Assembly: GCA_947442105.1 (NCBI GenBank)
Contig: CANEVH010000022.1
Span: 1 to 59,176 of the forward strand
Direction of reading: 5' to 3'
DNA length: 59,176 nucleotides
Source: Comamonadaceae bacterium
GTDB taxonomy: Bacteria > Pseudomonadota > Gammaproteobacteria > Burkholderiales > Burkholderiaceae_C
Both the position numbers and the translations under genes were made by a program. Shown here piece by piece: positions 38,039 to 47,209 of this stretch. Under the pieces are notes generated by a model. That model worked only from the letters and a program-made list of their open reading frames with translations, was not told the origin of the DNA and did no database searches. Numbering within the stretch: position 1 is the first letter of the stretch; every line of letters starts with the position of its first letter.

Positions 38039-38115
38039 TGGTGGTGATAGGTGGATTTGAACCACCGACATCAGCATTATGAATGCTGCGCTCTAACCAA
38101 CTGAGCTATATCACC
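38039..38115 (-). tRNA. tRNA-Met (anticodon CAT)
   Basis: This is a 77-base cloverleaf read on the minus strand: acceptor GGTGATA/TATCACC, D arm GCTC...GAGC, anticodon arm CAGCA-TTCATAA-TGCTG with CAT, T arm GGTGG-TTCAAAT-CCACC, discriminator A and an encoded CCA. The first acceptor pair is G-C and the anticodon stem lacks the three initiator G-C pairs, so it is an elongator tRNA-Met. A lysidine-modified tRNA-Ile2 is less likely but not excluded. It adjoins the right edge of the ATPase-PIN-ligase block. Confidence 0.95.
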
Positions 38116-38172
38116 AAGCGACCACGATTATAGCCAGAAGGTGGCGCTACACCGGCACTGCACCAGCGCCCT

Positions 38173-38952
38173 TCACTGGTGGGTAAACACCGCTGGGCGC
38201 TTGGCCAGGAAGGCGTCCATGCCCTCTTTTTGGTCGGCGGTGGCGAACAAGGCGTGGAACAGGCGGCGCTCGAACACCACGCCGTCGGACAGGCCGCTCT
38301 CAAACGCGCGGTTGACGCTCTCTTTGGCGGCGCGTGTGGCGATTTGCGAGAAGCCCGCAATCGTCAGGGCTGCGGCCAGCGCCTCGTCCATCAGGGTGGC
38401 CAGCGGCACCACGCGGCTGACCAAGCCCGCGCGTTCAGCTTCGCTTGCGTCCATCATGCGCCCGGTCAGCGCCAGGTCCATGGCTTTGGCCTTGCCCACG
38501 GCGCGCGGCAGGCGCTGGGTGCCGCCGGCGCCGGGGATGACGCCCAGCTTGATCTCGGGCTGGCCAAAGCGCGCGTTGTCGGCGGCGATGATGAAGTCGC
38601 ACATCATGGCCAGCTCGCAGCCGCCGCCCAGGGCAAAACCGCTCACGGCGGCGATTACCGGCTTGCGGATGGAGCGGATGGTTTCCCAGTTGCGCGAGAT
38701 GTAGTCTGATCCGTACACGTCGGCAAAGCTGTACTTGGCCATGGCTGCGATGTCGGCACCGGCGGCAAAGGCTTTTTCGCTGCCGGTAATCACCGCGCAG
38801 CCCAGGGCCGGGTCGGCGTCAAAGGCCTTGAGGGCGTGGCCCAGTTCGTCCATCAACTGGTCGTTCAAGGCGTTGAGCTGCTTGGGCCGGTTGAGCGTGA
38901 TGACGACGACTTTGTCGCCTTCGGTACGGGTGGTGATGCATTCGTAAGTCAT
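38173..38952 (-). CDS. Enoyl-CoA hydratase
   Basis: This 259-residue crotonase-fold enzyme hydrates trans-2-enoyl-CoA in beta-oxidation. [37 protein letters not shown] (oxyanion loop), [19 protein letters not shown] and the catalytic glutamates in [19 protein letters not shown] are visible. It is divergent from another crotonase gene across an 88-base gap. Its exact substrate is unknown. Confidence 0.93.
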   Translation of the reverse strand: MTYECITTRTEGDKVVVITLNRPKQLNALNDQLMDELGHALKAFDADPALGCAVITGSEKAFAAGADIAAMAKYSFADVYGSDYISRNWETIRSIRKPVIAAVSGFALGGGCELAMMCDFIIAADNARFGQPEIKLGVIPGAGGTQRLPRAVGKAKAMDLALTGRMMDASEAERAGLVSRVVPLATLMDEALAAALTIAGFSQIATRAAKESVNRAFESGLSDGVVFERRLFHALFATADQKEGMDAFLAKRPAVFTHQ

Positions 38953-39040
38953 GATGGCGCGCGCCTGGTGGTCAAAACCCCACTATAACCAGCGCTCCCC
39001 AGCCCATGTTTACCGGCACAGCCACCTCGCAGGAACCCCC

Positions 39041-39835
39041 ATGACCGACCGCACCGTATTGTTTGAAGCGCGCGCCAATGTGGCGCTCATTACGCTCAAC
39101 CGCCCCGCCTCGCTCAACGCGTTCACTCGCACCATGCACCACGACCTGTGGGCCGCGCTGGACTTGGCCGAGGCCGACCCGGCGATACGCGCCTGCGTCA
39201 TCACCGGCGCGGGCCGGGGCTTTTGCGCCGGTGCCGATCTGTCGGACTTTGACTTCACACCCGGACCGGACATGGTGCAGCGCGCCGACCCCGGCCCGGT
39301 GATCGACCAGGCCTTTAACCCCACCACCCGGCGCCTGCAAACTCTGCGCATGCCGTGTGTGGCGGCTGTTAACGGCGTGGCCGCCGGTGCGGGCGCCAGC
39401 CTGGCCATGGCCTGCGACATTGCCATTGCCGCGCCCACGGCCAGCTTTATCCAGGCCTTTAGCAAAATCGGCCTGGTGCCCGACGCGGGCGGCAGCTGGC
39501 TGCTGGTGGAACGCCTGGGCCTGGCGCGCGCCCTGGCCCTGGCCATGACCGGCGACAAACTGCCCGCGCCCCAGGCCAAAGAGTGGGGCATGATTTGGGA
39601 CGTGGCCGAAGACCCCCTGGCCGCCGCCCTGGCCCTGGCCGAGCGCCTGGCCACCATGCCCACCACCGCCCTGGTGGCCACCCGCGCCCTGCTGCAAGGC
39701 GCCAGCACCCGATCCTTAAGCGCGCACCTGGACGTGGAGCGCGACACCCAATCCGCCATGGGCGACACGCACGATTACATCGAGGGCGTGACGGCGTTTT
39801 TGGAGAAGCGGGGGGCGCGGTTTACGGGGAAGTAG
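39041..39835 (+). CDS. Enoyl-CoA hydratase/isomerase (PaaG-like)
   Basis: This is a 264-residue crotonase-family protein: VALITLNRPASLNAFTRTMH, GAGRGFCAGADLSDFD, VAAVNGVAAGAGASLAMACD and FSKIGLVPDAGGSWLLVERLG. An Asp in VPDAGGS where hydratases carry Glu is the PaaG-type (isomerase-like) pattern. I chose ATG 39041 because MTDRTVLFEARANVALITL is family-like; the upstream extension to 38951 is not. It may act in phenylacetate-like or fatty-acid degradation, but no paa genes are adjacent. Confidence 0.88.
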   Translation: MTDRTVLFEARANVALITLNRPASLNAFTRTMHHDLWAALDLAEADPAIRACVITGAGRGFCAGADLSDFDFTPGPDMVQRADPGPVIDQAFNPTTRRLQTLRMPCVAAVNGVAAGAGASLAMACDIAIAAPTASFIQAFSKIGLVPDAGGSWLLVERLGLARALALAMTGDKLPAPQAKEWGMIWDVAEDPLAAALALAERLATMPTTALVATRALLQGASTRSLSAHLDVERDTQSAMGDTHDYIEGVTAFLEKRGARFTGK

Positions 39836-40154
39836 GCGGGGCGGTCGCCGACCGCTGGGCAGACGATGCTGATTGTTTGACCGCTTGTGCTTAGCGGAAA
39901 GCAATGCAGCTCGGGTCAAGTCCATTCAGTGGTTAACTGGGCATTTACCAAAAAGAGTGACGTGCTGCGTCTGGCCGCTTTGAGCCAACTGAGGACACCA
40001 GCGGAAACTTGTTGTGCGCCTGCCAAGGGCTGGGAGCGAAAGTACAACGGCCAAACTCGGTTAGCTGTTTCCGACCCATTGCGGATTGTGGCCGAGTTGC
40101 CTTGGACGGCGTCGGTGCAGCGGAACCCGACAGGTGCCACTGTCAGCTTCCAAG
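39836..40154. other. Gene-free stretch left of the DUF4041 gene
   Basis: I see no convincing gene. Frames on both strands are open for 60-98 codons but lack family motifs, start signals and typical codon use. It marks the change from G+C-rich core sequence to a lower-GC accessory patch. Confidence 0.4.
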
Positions 40155-40301
40155 ATGTCAAACTTCTCGAGTTTCTTTGCTAGGCAGCTAGAGCTCGTGG
40201 TGGATGACTTGGTTCCCTTTGAGGTAATGCTTGAAGGAACTGAATTCAGGCTGGCGCAGGCTCTGATCGATACAACAGACAAGCCGGAATGGAGGCAATA
40301 A
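40155..40301 (+). CDS. Possible small protein upstream of the DUF4041 gene
   Basis: ATG 40155 opens a 48-codon frame (MSNFSSFFARQLELVVDDLV...) with an acidic, mixed composition that looks protein-like. It ends 49 bases before the DUF4041 gene, on the same strand. There is no clear ribosome-binding site and I recognise no family. It could be a truncated relic. Confidence 0.35.
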   Translation: MSNFSSFFARQLELVVDDLVPFEVMLEGTEFRLAQALIDTTDKPEWRQ

Positions 40302-40349
40302 TCGCCGGACAAATATGCCGACAGTAAATTGGGTAAAGGGGGAAAGAAT

Positions 40350-41750
40350 ATGGCATTGGGCGACTATTTCAAAGGCCCGGAACATAAGGCGAATGCGGCT
40401 CGACTTGAAGCCGAATTGCGTGCTCACCGGCAGCAATCCCAGGCCGATCTTCAGGCGATGCAGGGTAAGTGCGACGTTCTGGAAGCAAAAGCCAAGGAGA
40501 TCGGACTACTAGACTTGCTGGCGGTTCAAGAAAAGATTCGTGCCGAAGAGGCTCGGCTGGCAAGTGTGCGGGCGTTGGTCGGATCGACGCAGACTGATCT
40601 GCAAGCAGCACGTTCCCAGCTGCAGGTGACCCAGCAACAAATTCTGGGGGCCGAAGATACCATTCAGCTAGAGTCCTTTGCGCTTTATGAACCCAAGTAT
40701 CAATTCACGAACAGTATTGACTACAAAAATCGACTGGATGAAATTCGCGAGGACCAGAAGCGGACGGCTAGAGGGTTGAGTGCAGAGGTGGACGCATGGG
40801 ACCATGGAGCAGTTGAATTCACAAAGGCGGGGTGGAAGAAGTTGCGCAAGGACGTATTGAAGCTGGCGCTAAGATCTTTCAACAGCGAGAGTGAATACTG
40901 CATTGACAACGTCAAGTTCAGCAACCTGGAAAAGATGGAGGAGCGCATACGGCGATCATTTGAGACCTGTAACAAATTGTTGAAGACAATAGACGCTTGG
41001 TGGAAGGACATCGTCTTGGAGCGCAAGCTACAGGAACTGTATTTGGCACACGAATACCAGACGAAGCGCCAGGAAGAAAAAGAGGCAGCACGACAAGCGA
41101 GGGAAGACCAACGAGAACAAGAAAAGCTCGAAAAAGAAATTCGTGAGGCGCGAGCTAAGATTGATAAAGAGCGTCGGCATTTCACTAGCGCCCTTCAGAA
41201 GCTGCAGTTGCGGTTGGGTGCTTCAAACGAGCAGCAAGAACGTTACGATTTGCAGACTCGAATCGATGAGCTTGCCAGCCAGAGCAGCAAGCTGGACGAA
41301 GAGGAAAGGCTGCTCGACTATCGCGAGCGAAACGCACGGGCTGGCTATGTTTACGTGATATCCAACATCGGTGCGTTTGGAGAGGGAATCTTCAAAATCG
41401 GAATGACTCGGCGCCTGGAACCAATGGACCGAGTAGATGAACTGGGGGATGCATCAGTCCCGTTTCGCTTCGATGTGCATGCGCTGGTGTTTTCTGACAA
41501 CGCCCCTGCTCTGGAAGCAAAGCTCCACTCACGTTTCGCGGCTGGCAGGCTCAACAAAGTAAATGGCCGCAAAGAGTTCTTCCGTGCCGACCTTAAGCAG
41601 ATTGAGACCGTGATTCGGGCAAATTACGATGCCATGGTGGAGGTCATTCATGCTGCCCCAGCGGAGCAGTATCGCGAGAGCCTGCTGTTGGCCATGCCTG
41701 TGGAATCTATACAGACCTCCGAGCGGATTGCTTCGTCTACGACCGCTTGA
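40350..41750 (+). CDS. DUF4041 and GIY-YIG (T5orf172/MUG113-type) protein
   Basis: This 466-residue protein has an N-terminal coiled coil (about 15-110), a DUF4041-like domain (about 120-225, RLDEIREDQKRTARGLSAEV...EYCIDNVKFSNLEKMEERIRRSF), and a second long Glu/Lys/Arg-rich coiled coil (225-330). The C-terminal GIY-YIG nuclease fold follows (AGYVYVISNIGAFGEGIFKIGMTRR...MDRVDELG...HALVFSDNAPALEAKLHSRF...RKEFFRA). Such proteins are common on phages and mobile DNA. I chose ATG 40350 because GGGGGAAAG lies upstream at 40338-40346. It may be a solitary defence or anti-phage nuclease; the function is not established. Confidence 0.85.
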   Translation: MALGDYFKGPEHKANAARLEAELRAHRQQSQADLQAMQGKCDVLEAKAKEIGLLDLLAVQEKIRAEEARLASVRALVGSTQTDLQAARSQLQVTQQQILGAEDTIQLESFALYEPKYQFTNSIDYKNRLDEIREDQKRTARGLSAEVDAWDHGAVEFTKAGWKKLRKDVLKLALRSFNSESEYCIDNVKFSNLEKMEERIRRSFETCNKLLKTIDAWWKDIVLERKLQELYLAHEYQTKRQEEKEAARQAREDQREQEKLEKEIREARAKIDKERRHFTSALQKLQLRLGASNEQQERYDLQTRIDELASQSSKLDEEERLLDYRERNARAGYVYVISNIGAFGEGIFKIGMTRRLEPMDRVDELGDASVPFRFDVHALVFSDNAPALEAKLHSRFAAGRLNKVNGRKEFFRADLKQIETVIRANYDAMVEVIHAAPAEQYRESLLLAMPVESIQTSERIASSTTA

Positions 41751-42187
41751 GAATAAGCAGCTCGGAATTTTGAACAGCCGTCGTTTTTTCCGGGTGCTGC
41801 ACTTGGTGAAATTTTCGCCAAGCTGCTGCTGTGTTTCTTAGGCTAAACCGGACGACCGGTCTGGAGCAGCCAGATTGAAAAGTCGAAGGTCAGGAATTAG
41901 CCCATAGCAGGCTCGCCGCCGGGTTCGGTCACCGACCGCCCCTGCCCCACTCGCCACATCAGAGTGCTTGGGTTCAATTTCGGCTACCGCTGCACAACAG
42001 CCACTAAAAGTAGTGTGGTGACCGTCTGCTGTGGAACGGAAGCCGACGTTCCAAACCGCTCACGCCTTAGCATTACCCCTCAACCCACAAACTACGCGTT
42101 TCGAAGGAGTGGCTAATGCTGCAATATTCAAGTCGAAAGAGCGAGCTCAAAATCAACGGAACGTCGGCCGATAGCCCTAACGCCCAC
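41751..42187. other. Gene-free stretch after the DUF4041 gene
   Basis: No supported gene, RNA or transposon end was found. The sequence is of mixed composition with several short inverted motifs but nothing coherent. It probably forms the right flank of the inserted accessory patch, next to the core M61 peptidase gene. Confidence 0.4.
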
Positions 42188-44011
42188 TCAAACCCCCGGC
42201 CACCCCTCCACCACCCACCCCGCACTCCCAATCCGCCAAGTCGTCACCTTCTGCGGCAGCAGCAGGGGCAGGCGCAACAGGCGTTTGTCGCGGGACACCA
42301 GGGCGATAGCGCGGCGCTCGGGGCCTAGTAGCAGCGCCAGGTCGTCGAGCTTGTTGAGCCGCCACGATCCGCCCTGGCCGCGCGCGCCTACGTCCACGCC
42401 CAGCCATTCGTCACCGGCGGCAAAGCCTGCGGTCTCAGCCGCGCCGCCGCGCAGCACGGCTTTGACGGTGACCGTGCCGTTGGCCTCTGCCACGCGCAGG
42501 CCTAGGCGCTGGGCCATCTGCGCCGGGTCTTCGTGGACTTGCAGACCTTGGGCTTGCAGCAGGGTTTTGAGCGGCAGCTCAGCCGTGCTGTGCACCCAAG
42601 CTTTGATTTCTTTGGCCCAGCTGCGCCCGGTTTGCTCGTGCAAGACGGCCAGCAGGTCGGCCTCTGCCATAGGGCCGTCGGCGCAGCGCTGCCACAAGCC
42701 GCGCATGACGGTGTCGAGTGTGACGGCGTCGGCGGTCGAGGCTTTTAGGCTTGCAGTGCGATGGGCGCGCAGGCTCAGGTCCAGGCACAGGGCCACCAGC
42801 GCGCCTTTGGTGTAGTAGCTCACCGTGGCGTTGGGGGTGTTTTCGTCTTGGCGGTAGTACTTCACCCAGGCGTCAAAGCTGGCCTGGGCCACGGTTTGCA
42901 CTGCGCGGCCGGGGGTTTGCAGCACTTGGTTGGCGGTTTTGGTGAGCAGTTTGAAGTAGGCCGCGTCGTCAATCAGGCCGGCGCGGCGCAGCAGCAAGTC
43001 GTCGTAGTAGCTGGTAAATCCCTCAAAAAACCACAGCAGCTCGGTGTAGTTCTCTCGCGCGTAGTCGTAGCGTGCAAATTCGGCCGGGCGCAGGCGTTTA
43101 ACGTTCCAGGTGTGAAAGTATTCGTGGCTTATCAGGCCCAAGAGCGTGGTGTAGCCGTCGGTGGTTTTGGCCTCATTCAGGCGCGGCAGGTCGCGACGGG
43201 CGGCGATCAGCGCGGTGGAGTTGCGGTGCTCCAGCCCGCCGTAGCTGTCGTCCACGGCGTTGAGCAGAAAAACGTAGTGGGCAAACGGCGCTTTGGCGGC
43301 CAGATGCGTGGCTTGTGCGTCGCCTTCGGCATGCCAAAAGCGCAACTGGGTTTCGCAGATTTTTTGCGTGTCGCGCAGCAAGCGCGCGCCGTCAAACGAG
43401 GGCAAAGCCCCGGCCACCACCAGGCGGTGCGGCACGCCGCAGGCGGTAAACGTGCCGCTCCAGAAGGCACCCATTTCTACCGGGCAGTCGGCCAGTTCGT
43501 CGTAGCGGGCGGCTTGGTAGCGGCCAAAACCACTTGTGTCTGTATCCACGGCAGGCAAGCCGGTGGCTACGCTCCAATCTGCCATGCCGGGGTGGCGCAC
43601 CAGGTCCAGCGCGTGGGGCTGGTCGGTGGCGCCCTCGGCCATCAGGCACAGGCTGGTGGCGTTGAAAAAGCCGCGCGCCGTGTCCAGCCATGCGGTGCGC
43701 ACCGAGTTGTCCAGGGCGTAGACCTCGTACTGCACTTGCAGGGGCTGGCTGCTCTCGCAAGCCACTTGCCAGGTGGCTTTGTCGGTTTGCGTGGCGGCCA
43801 CATCCTGGCCGGACTGGCGGCATTGCAAGTGCTGCAAGTGCTTGGAAAACTCGCGCACCATGTAGCTGCCCGGAATCCACACCGGCAAACGCAGGGTTTG
43901 CAGGGCGGCGGGCTGGACTATGGTCATGGTCACGCGCCAAAGGTGGGCGTGCAGGTTGGCGGCTTCTACGTGGTAGTGCACCGCCCAGGGTGCGGCGGGG
44001 GCCGGGCGCAT
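42188..44011 (-). CDS. M61 family glycyl aminopeptidase with PDZ domain
   Basis: This 607-residue protein has an N-terminal beta domain (VHYHVEAANLHAHLWRVTM...LPVWIPGSYMVREFSKHL) and the zinc site LISHEYFHTWNVKRLRP (HExxH), with the third ligand in the LLWFFEGFTSYYDDL glutamate. A C-terminal PDZ domain (about 505-595) follows. There is no obvious signal peptide at ATG 44011, so it may be cytoplasmic, or the start may be misplaced. It overlaps the dsbC-like stop by one base (TGATG). Confidence 0.92.
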   Translation of the reverse strand: MRPAPAAPWAVHYHVEAANLHAHLWRVTMTIVQPAALQTLRLPVWIPGSYMVREFSKHLQHLQCRQSGQDVAATQTDKATWQVACESSQPLQVQYEVYALDNSVRTAWLDTARGFFNATSLCLMAEGATDQPHALDLVRHPGMADWSVATGLPAVDTDTSGFGRYQAARYDELADCPVEMGAFWSGTFTACGVPHRLVVAGALPSFDGARLLRDTQKICETQLRFWHAEGDAQATHLAAKAPFAHYVFLLNAVDDSYGGLEHRNSTALIAARRDLPRLNEAKTTDGYTTLLGLISHEYFHTWNVKRLRPAEFARYDYARENYTELLWFFEGFTSYYDDLLLRRAGLIDDAAYFKLLTKTANQVLQTPGRAVQTVAQASFDAWVKYYRQDENTPNATVSYYTKGALVALCLDLSLRAHRTASLKASTADAVTLDTVMRGLWQRCADGPMAEADLLAVLHEQTGRSWAKEIKAWVHSTAELPLKTLLQAQGLQVHEDPAQMAQRLGLRVAEANGTVTVKAVLRGGAAETAGFAAGDEWLGVDVGARGQGGSWRLNKLDDLALLLGPERRAIALVSRDKRLLRLPLLLPQKVTTWRIGSAGWVVEGWPGV

Positions 44012-44736
44012 CAGCCTTTGGAGGCCTCAGCCAGCAATTGTTCTATCTTTTTGGTGTCCACCGCGCCAGGCACGCGCGCGCCGTTGGTAAACAGCAGGGT
44101 GGGCGTGCCGGTGATTTTGTGTTTGCGCCCCAGCGCCACGTTGCGTGTGATGGGGCTGGTGTCGCACATGGCCGCTGCGGCCGGCGGCACCTGGTCGCGC
44201 AGCATCCAGTCTTGCCAGGCCAGCGTGCGGTCTTTGGCGCACCAGATGGCTTTGGTTTTCTCTGTGGAATCTGCCCCCAGAATGGGATACAAGAAAAAGT
44301 AGACGGTGACGTTGTCCACCTTTTGCAGGTCGCGCTCAAAGCGTTTGCAATAGCCGCAGTTGGGGTCTTCAAACACCGCCATCTTGCGTTCACCAGTGCC
44401 GCGCACCATGGTGAAGGCGTCTTTAAACGGCAAGTTTTCAAACGGGATGGCGGTGAGTTTTTCCACCCGTTCTTCGGTCAGGTTGCGCTGGCTGCGGGTG
44501 TCTATCAGGCTGCCCTCTATCAGGTAGTTGCCCTGCGCGTCGGTGTAATAAATGTCGGAGCCGTTCACGCGCAGCTCGTAGAGGCCCGGCACATCGGTTT
44601 TGCGCACCTCGTCAATGGCCTTGAGCTGGGGCAGGCGCGCGGCGATGTTTTTGCGGATGGTGGCCTCTTGCGCGAGTGCGCCAACGCTGAGCGTGGTCAA
44701 CAGGGCAAGAAGCAGGGTGTGGAGGATGCGTTGCAT
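44011..44736 (-). CDS. dsbC: DsbC-type disulfide isomerase
   Basis: This 241-residue periplasmic protein has a signal peptide (about 1-22, LLLALLTTLSVGALAQ), a DsbC dimerisation domain (VPGLYELRVNGSDIYYTDAQGNYLIEGSL) and the redox motif CGYC in EDPNCGYCKRFERDLQ. TGTPTLLFTNGARVPG contains the cis-proline region. It isomerises wrong disulfides and depends on DsbD. It is coupled to the M61 peptidase gene. Confidence 0.93.
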   Translation of the reverse strand: MQRILHTLLLALLTTLSVGALAQEATIRKNIAARLPQLKAIDEVRKTDVPGLYELRVNGSDIYYTDAQGNYLIEGSLIDTRSQRNLTEERVEKLTAIPFENLPFKDAFTMVRGTGERKMAVFEDPNCGYCKRFERDLQKVDNVTVYFFLYPILGADSTEKTKAIWCAKDRTLAWQDWMLRDQVPPAAAAMCDTSPITRNVALGRKHKITGTPTLLFTNGARVPGAVDTKKIEQLLAEASKG

Positions 44737-44776
44737 GGAAAGGGGTGTTCTAGGGGAGAGGATTTAAAGAGGCGGC

Positions 44777-45925
44777 TCACAGGCGGCGTGTGCCCATGGC
44801 GCGCTTTGCGACCCAGGCTTTGAACGGGCCGCTGCGCTCAAAAGCGCGCATGCCCGCATTGCGCAGGCTGCGCGCCCAGGCGCTGTCGCGGGAAAAAAGC
44901 TGTTGCAGCGCGTCGCCCACACCGCCAATCAGCGCCAGTTCGGTCTTGCGTGAGCGCTCATAGCTGCGCAGCAAGCGCAGGTCGCCCACGCTGCGCCAGT
45001 AGGGCCGCGCCTCGAGCACGGCGGCGAGTTCGGCCACATCACCCAGGCCGAGATTGAGCCCCTGGCCGGCCAGTGGGTGCACCGTGTGCGCAGCGTCGCC
45101 CGCTAGCACCCAAGCGCCTTGCGCACTTTGGCCGCACCAGTGCACCGCCTGGGCCTGTTGCAAAGGCCAGATTTGGCGCTCGCTGGCAAGCGTCAGCGCG
45201 CCCAGCGTGTGAGCAGTGGCGGATTGCAGCGCTTGGCAAAAGTCTTCAGGCGAGGCGGCGTGCAAGGCTTGGGCGCGCTCGGGCGGCAAGGACCAGACCA
45301 GGGCGCAGCGTTGGCCTAGGGAGCCATCTATAGGCAGCATGGCCAATATGTCGCCCTGCCCGTCTGCCTGTGCAAACCATTGCCGCGCCACCTGGGCGTG
45401 GGGAACGGCGCAGTCCACGCGGGCGGCCAGCGCCCATTGCGCATAGGGTTTAACCACGAACTCCACGCCAAACTCTTCGCGCGTGCGGCTGGTTTTGCCT
45501 TCGCACACCACCGTAAGCGGAGCCTGCTTGGGGCTGTTGACCACCTCGATCTGGCTTTGAAAACCCACGGCTGCGGCCAAAAGGCGCTCCAGCTCGGGCA
45601 CGTCCACCATCCAGTTCAAGGCCTCGGCGGAGGTGTCTGATGCGTCAAAGTGGGTGGCGCCCCCGGCGTCGCCAAACACCTGCATGGCCAGCACGGGGGT
45701 AGCATGCGCCGCGTCGGGCCAGCAGCGCATGCCCTGCAGCAAGGCGCGCGAGGCCGGGTTAAGCGCATAGGCGCGCACATCGCTGTGCCCCTCGGTCAAG
45801 GCAGCGCCCTCGCCCAAACGGTGGTCGACCAAAGCCACGCGCAGGCGGTTGGTGGCCAATTGCAATGCCAAGGCGCGGCCGACAATGCCAGCGCCGCGAA
45901 CACAAACGTCAAAAGGTCTTGCCAT
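44777..45925 (-). CDS. UbiH/UbiF/VisC-type FAD-dependent hydroxylase
   Basis: This 382-residue flavin monooxygenase is probably involved in ubiquinone ring hydroxylation. The N-terminal GAGIVGRALALQLATNRLRV binds the FAD ADP moiety. WVLAGDAAHTVHPLAGQGLNLGLGDVAEL is the second FAD motif, diagnostic of the UbiH family. I chose ATG 45925 because MARPFDVCVRGAG is the family start; the upstream ORF extension lacks similarity. The order dsbC-ubiH is typical of Burkholderiales. Confidence 0.9.
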   Translation of the reverse strand: MARPFDVCVRGAGIVGRALALQLATNRLRVALVDHRLGEGAALTEGHSDVRAYALNPASRALLQGMRCWPDAAHATPVLAMQVFGDAGGATHFDASDTSAEALNWMVDVPELERLLAAAVGFQSQIEVVNSPKQAPLTVVCEGKTSRTREEFGVEFVVKPYAQWALAARVDCAVPHAQVARQWFAQADGQGDILAMLPIDGSLGQRCALVWSLPPERAQALHAASPEDFCQALQSATAHTLGALTLASERQIWPLQQAQAVHWCGQSAQGAWVLAGDAAHTVHPLAGQGLNLGLGDVAELAAVLEARPYWRSVGDLRLLRSYERSRKTELALIGGVGDALQQLFSRDSAWARSLRNAGMRAFERSGPFKAWVAKRAMGTRRL

Positions 45926-45990
45926 GGCAGGGATTGTAGGAGGCGCGGTATAAAAGCCCGGTTCACCAACCCCAAGCCCCAACCTTCAGC

Positions 45991-46341
45991 ATGACAAAAG
46001 CCCGCAATGTATTGATCGCCCTGTGCGCCGTCATTTTTTTTAACGCCCAGGCCCTGAGCTTGCGCGAGCTTCGGGTGCTCGAGGCCACGCAAGACGGCGG
46101 CGACCTGCACGCGCGCTACTACTTGGTGGGCACCATGGAGGCCTTGCTCGACTCCGAAGCTTTTGCGGTGCGCGCAGGTGCAAAGCCCCAAATCTGCGTA
46201 AATGGCCGCAGGCTAGAGCCCGCCATGGCCAAAGACCTTCTTGACACCGAGCTGCGCCGTCGCGCTGACGTTTATGAAGCGGACATGCCCGCCACGCTGG
46301 TGCTGCGCAACGCTCTCAAAACCGTGTATCCCTGCAACTAG
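45991..46341 (+). CDS. Small secreted protein, possibly Rap1a/Tai-like
   Basis: This 116-residue protein has a signal peptide (about 1-22, VLIALCAVIFFNAQALS). The mature part has two cysteines, in PQICVNGRRLEP and YPCN, that could form a disulfide. The layout (small, exported, ending in ALKTVYPC) recalls Rap1a/Tai immunity-type proteins, but similarity is weak and no effector gene is adjacent. It overlaps the convergent TetR gene by four bases. Confidence 0.6.
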   Translation: MTKARNVLIALCAVIFFNAQALSLRELRVLEATQDGGDLHARYYLVGTMEALLDSEAFAVRAGAKPQICVNGRRLEPAMAKDLLDTELRRRADVYEADMPATLVLRNALKTVYPCN

Positions 46342-47078
46342 ACGCCCACGCGCGGCAGCGGGCTTCCAAGCATGCCGGGTTGCAGTGCAGCCTCCATGGC
46401 TGGTGTGAGCGCCAGGACTTGGTCAAACGCCAGCAGGCCACCCAGGATGTTGTTCTTTACCAGCTCAAGAAGTTGCCACTTTTGCTCGGGCTGCAGGTCT
46501 TTGTACACGCCCGATGTCGCGAAACAGGTGAGCCCATGGATGGCAGAGAACGCGCTGACCTCTGCGTTAGCGCGCGCGCTGGGTGTGATGACCTGGGCGT
46601 CGCGCAAGCCGTCAAGCGCCTGTCCGAGCATGAAGTAGGGGTTGGACGGCATGTCTGCGGCCTGCATGACCCATTGGGCTGAGCCGGTACCAAAAGGGCC
46701 AAACATGAGTTGAAACAGCGCCGGGTGGTCCAGGCCAAACTGAAAGTAAGCGTCCGCCCCGGCAGAAAAACGCGCAATGCTGCGCACTGCCGGGTTGTCG
46801 CCGATATGCGGCTCCAGCAGGGCTACGCGCTGCAACCACAGCGCGCCCATGGCTTGAAAGCCGTCGTGTGCCAAGGCACTGAGCAGCTCCGACTTGTCGG
46901 CAAAGTGCCGGTACACCGCACTGGGTGCCACGCCCAGAGTGGCCGCTGCCTGGCGCATGGAAAAGCCTTCCACGCCACGCGTGGCGATCAGCGCCAGCGC
47001 CAGCGTTTTGAGCGCCTGTGCCAAATCTCCGTGGTGGTAGTGCTCACGCGAGGCTGGTAAAGGGAGTTCATCGACCAT
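46338..47078 (-). CDS. TetR/AcrR family transcriptional regulator
   Basis: This 246-residue repressor has an N-terminal helix-turn-helix (LALIATRGVEGFSMRQAAATLGVAPSAVYRHFADKSELL). Its C-terminal domain (GADAYFQFGLDHPALFQLMFGPFG) resembles TetR_C WHG-type ligand domains. I chose ATG 47078 (MVDELPLPASREHYHHGDLA); an upstream Met (47159) is possible. It is divergent from the DUF2147-SDR unit and is its likely regulator. Confidence 0.88.
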   Translation of the reverse strand: MVDELPLPASREHYHHGDLAQALKTLALALIATRGVEGFSMRQAAATLGVAPSAVYRHFADKSELLSALAHDGFQAMGALWLQRVALLEPHIGDNPAVRSIARFSAGADAYFQFGLDHPALFQLMFGPFGTGSAQWVMQAADMPSNPYFMLGQALDGLRDAQVITPSARANAEVSAFSAIHGLTCFATSGVYKDLQPEQKWQLLELVKNNILGGLLAFDQVLALTPAMEAALQPGMLGSPLPRVGV

Positions 47079-47180
47079 GGCCAATGGTAAGGCAGGGCGC
47101 ACATACGGGGCTAAACCCAGAGCGCAGCTCACGGAGGAACCTGGTATTTTTATTGTCATAAAAATTTCAAAGAATAAATG

Positions 47181-47209
47181 TTGACGATGTTCACATTCTA
47201 GTCTAAAGT
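47181..47209 (+). promoter_or_regulatory. Predicted promoter of the DUF2147-SDR unit, with possible operator
   Basis: TTGACG (47181-47186) and TAAAGT (47204-47209) are 17 bases apart. The motif TTCACATTC occurs inside the spacer (47190-47198) and again at 47217-47225, one and a half turns past the -10. The interval separates the divergent TetR gene from DUF2147, so these repeats are good candidates for the TetR operator. Confidence 0.55.

Noticed and set aside
38039..38115. Initiator tRNA-fMet
   Set aside because: The anticodon stem lacks the three consecutive G-C pairs and the first acceptor position is paired, so an elongator-type CAT tRNA is indicated.
39836..40350. Insertion sequence left of the DUF4041 gene
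   Set aside because: No transposase motif, terminal inverted repeats or target duplication could be seen.
42761..44302. 513-codon open frame antisense to the M61 peptidase gene
   Set aside because: It crosses the M61/dsbC boundary and has the Gly/His/Gln-rich look of a shadow frame.
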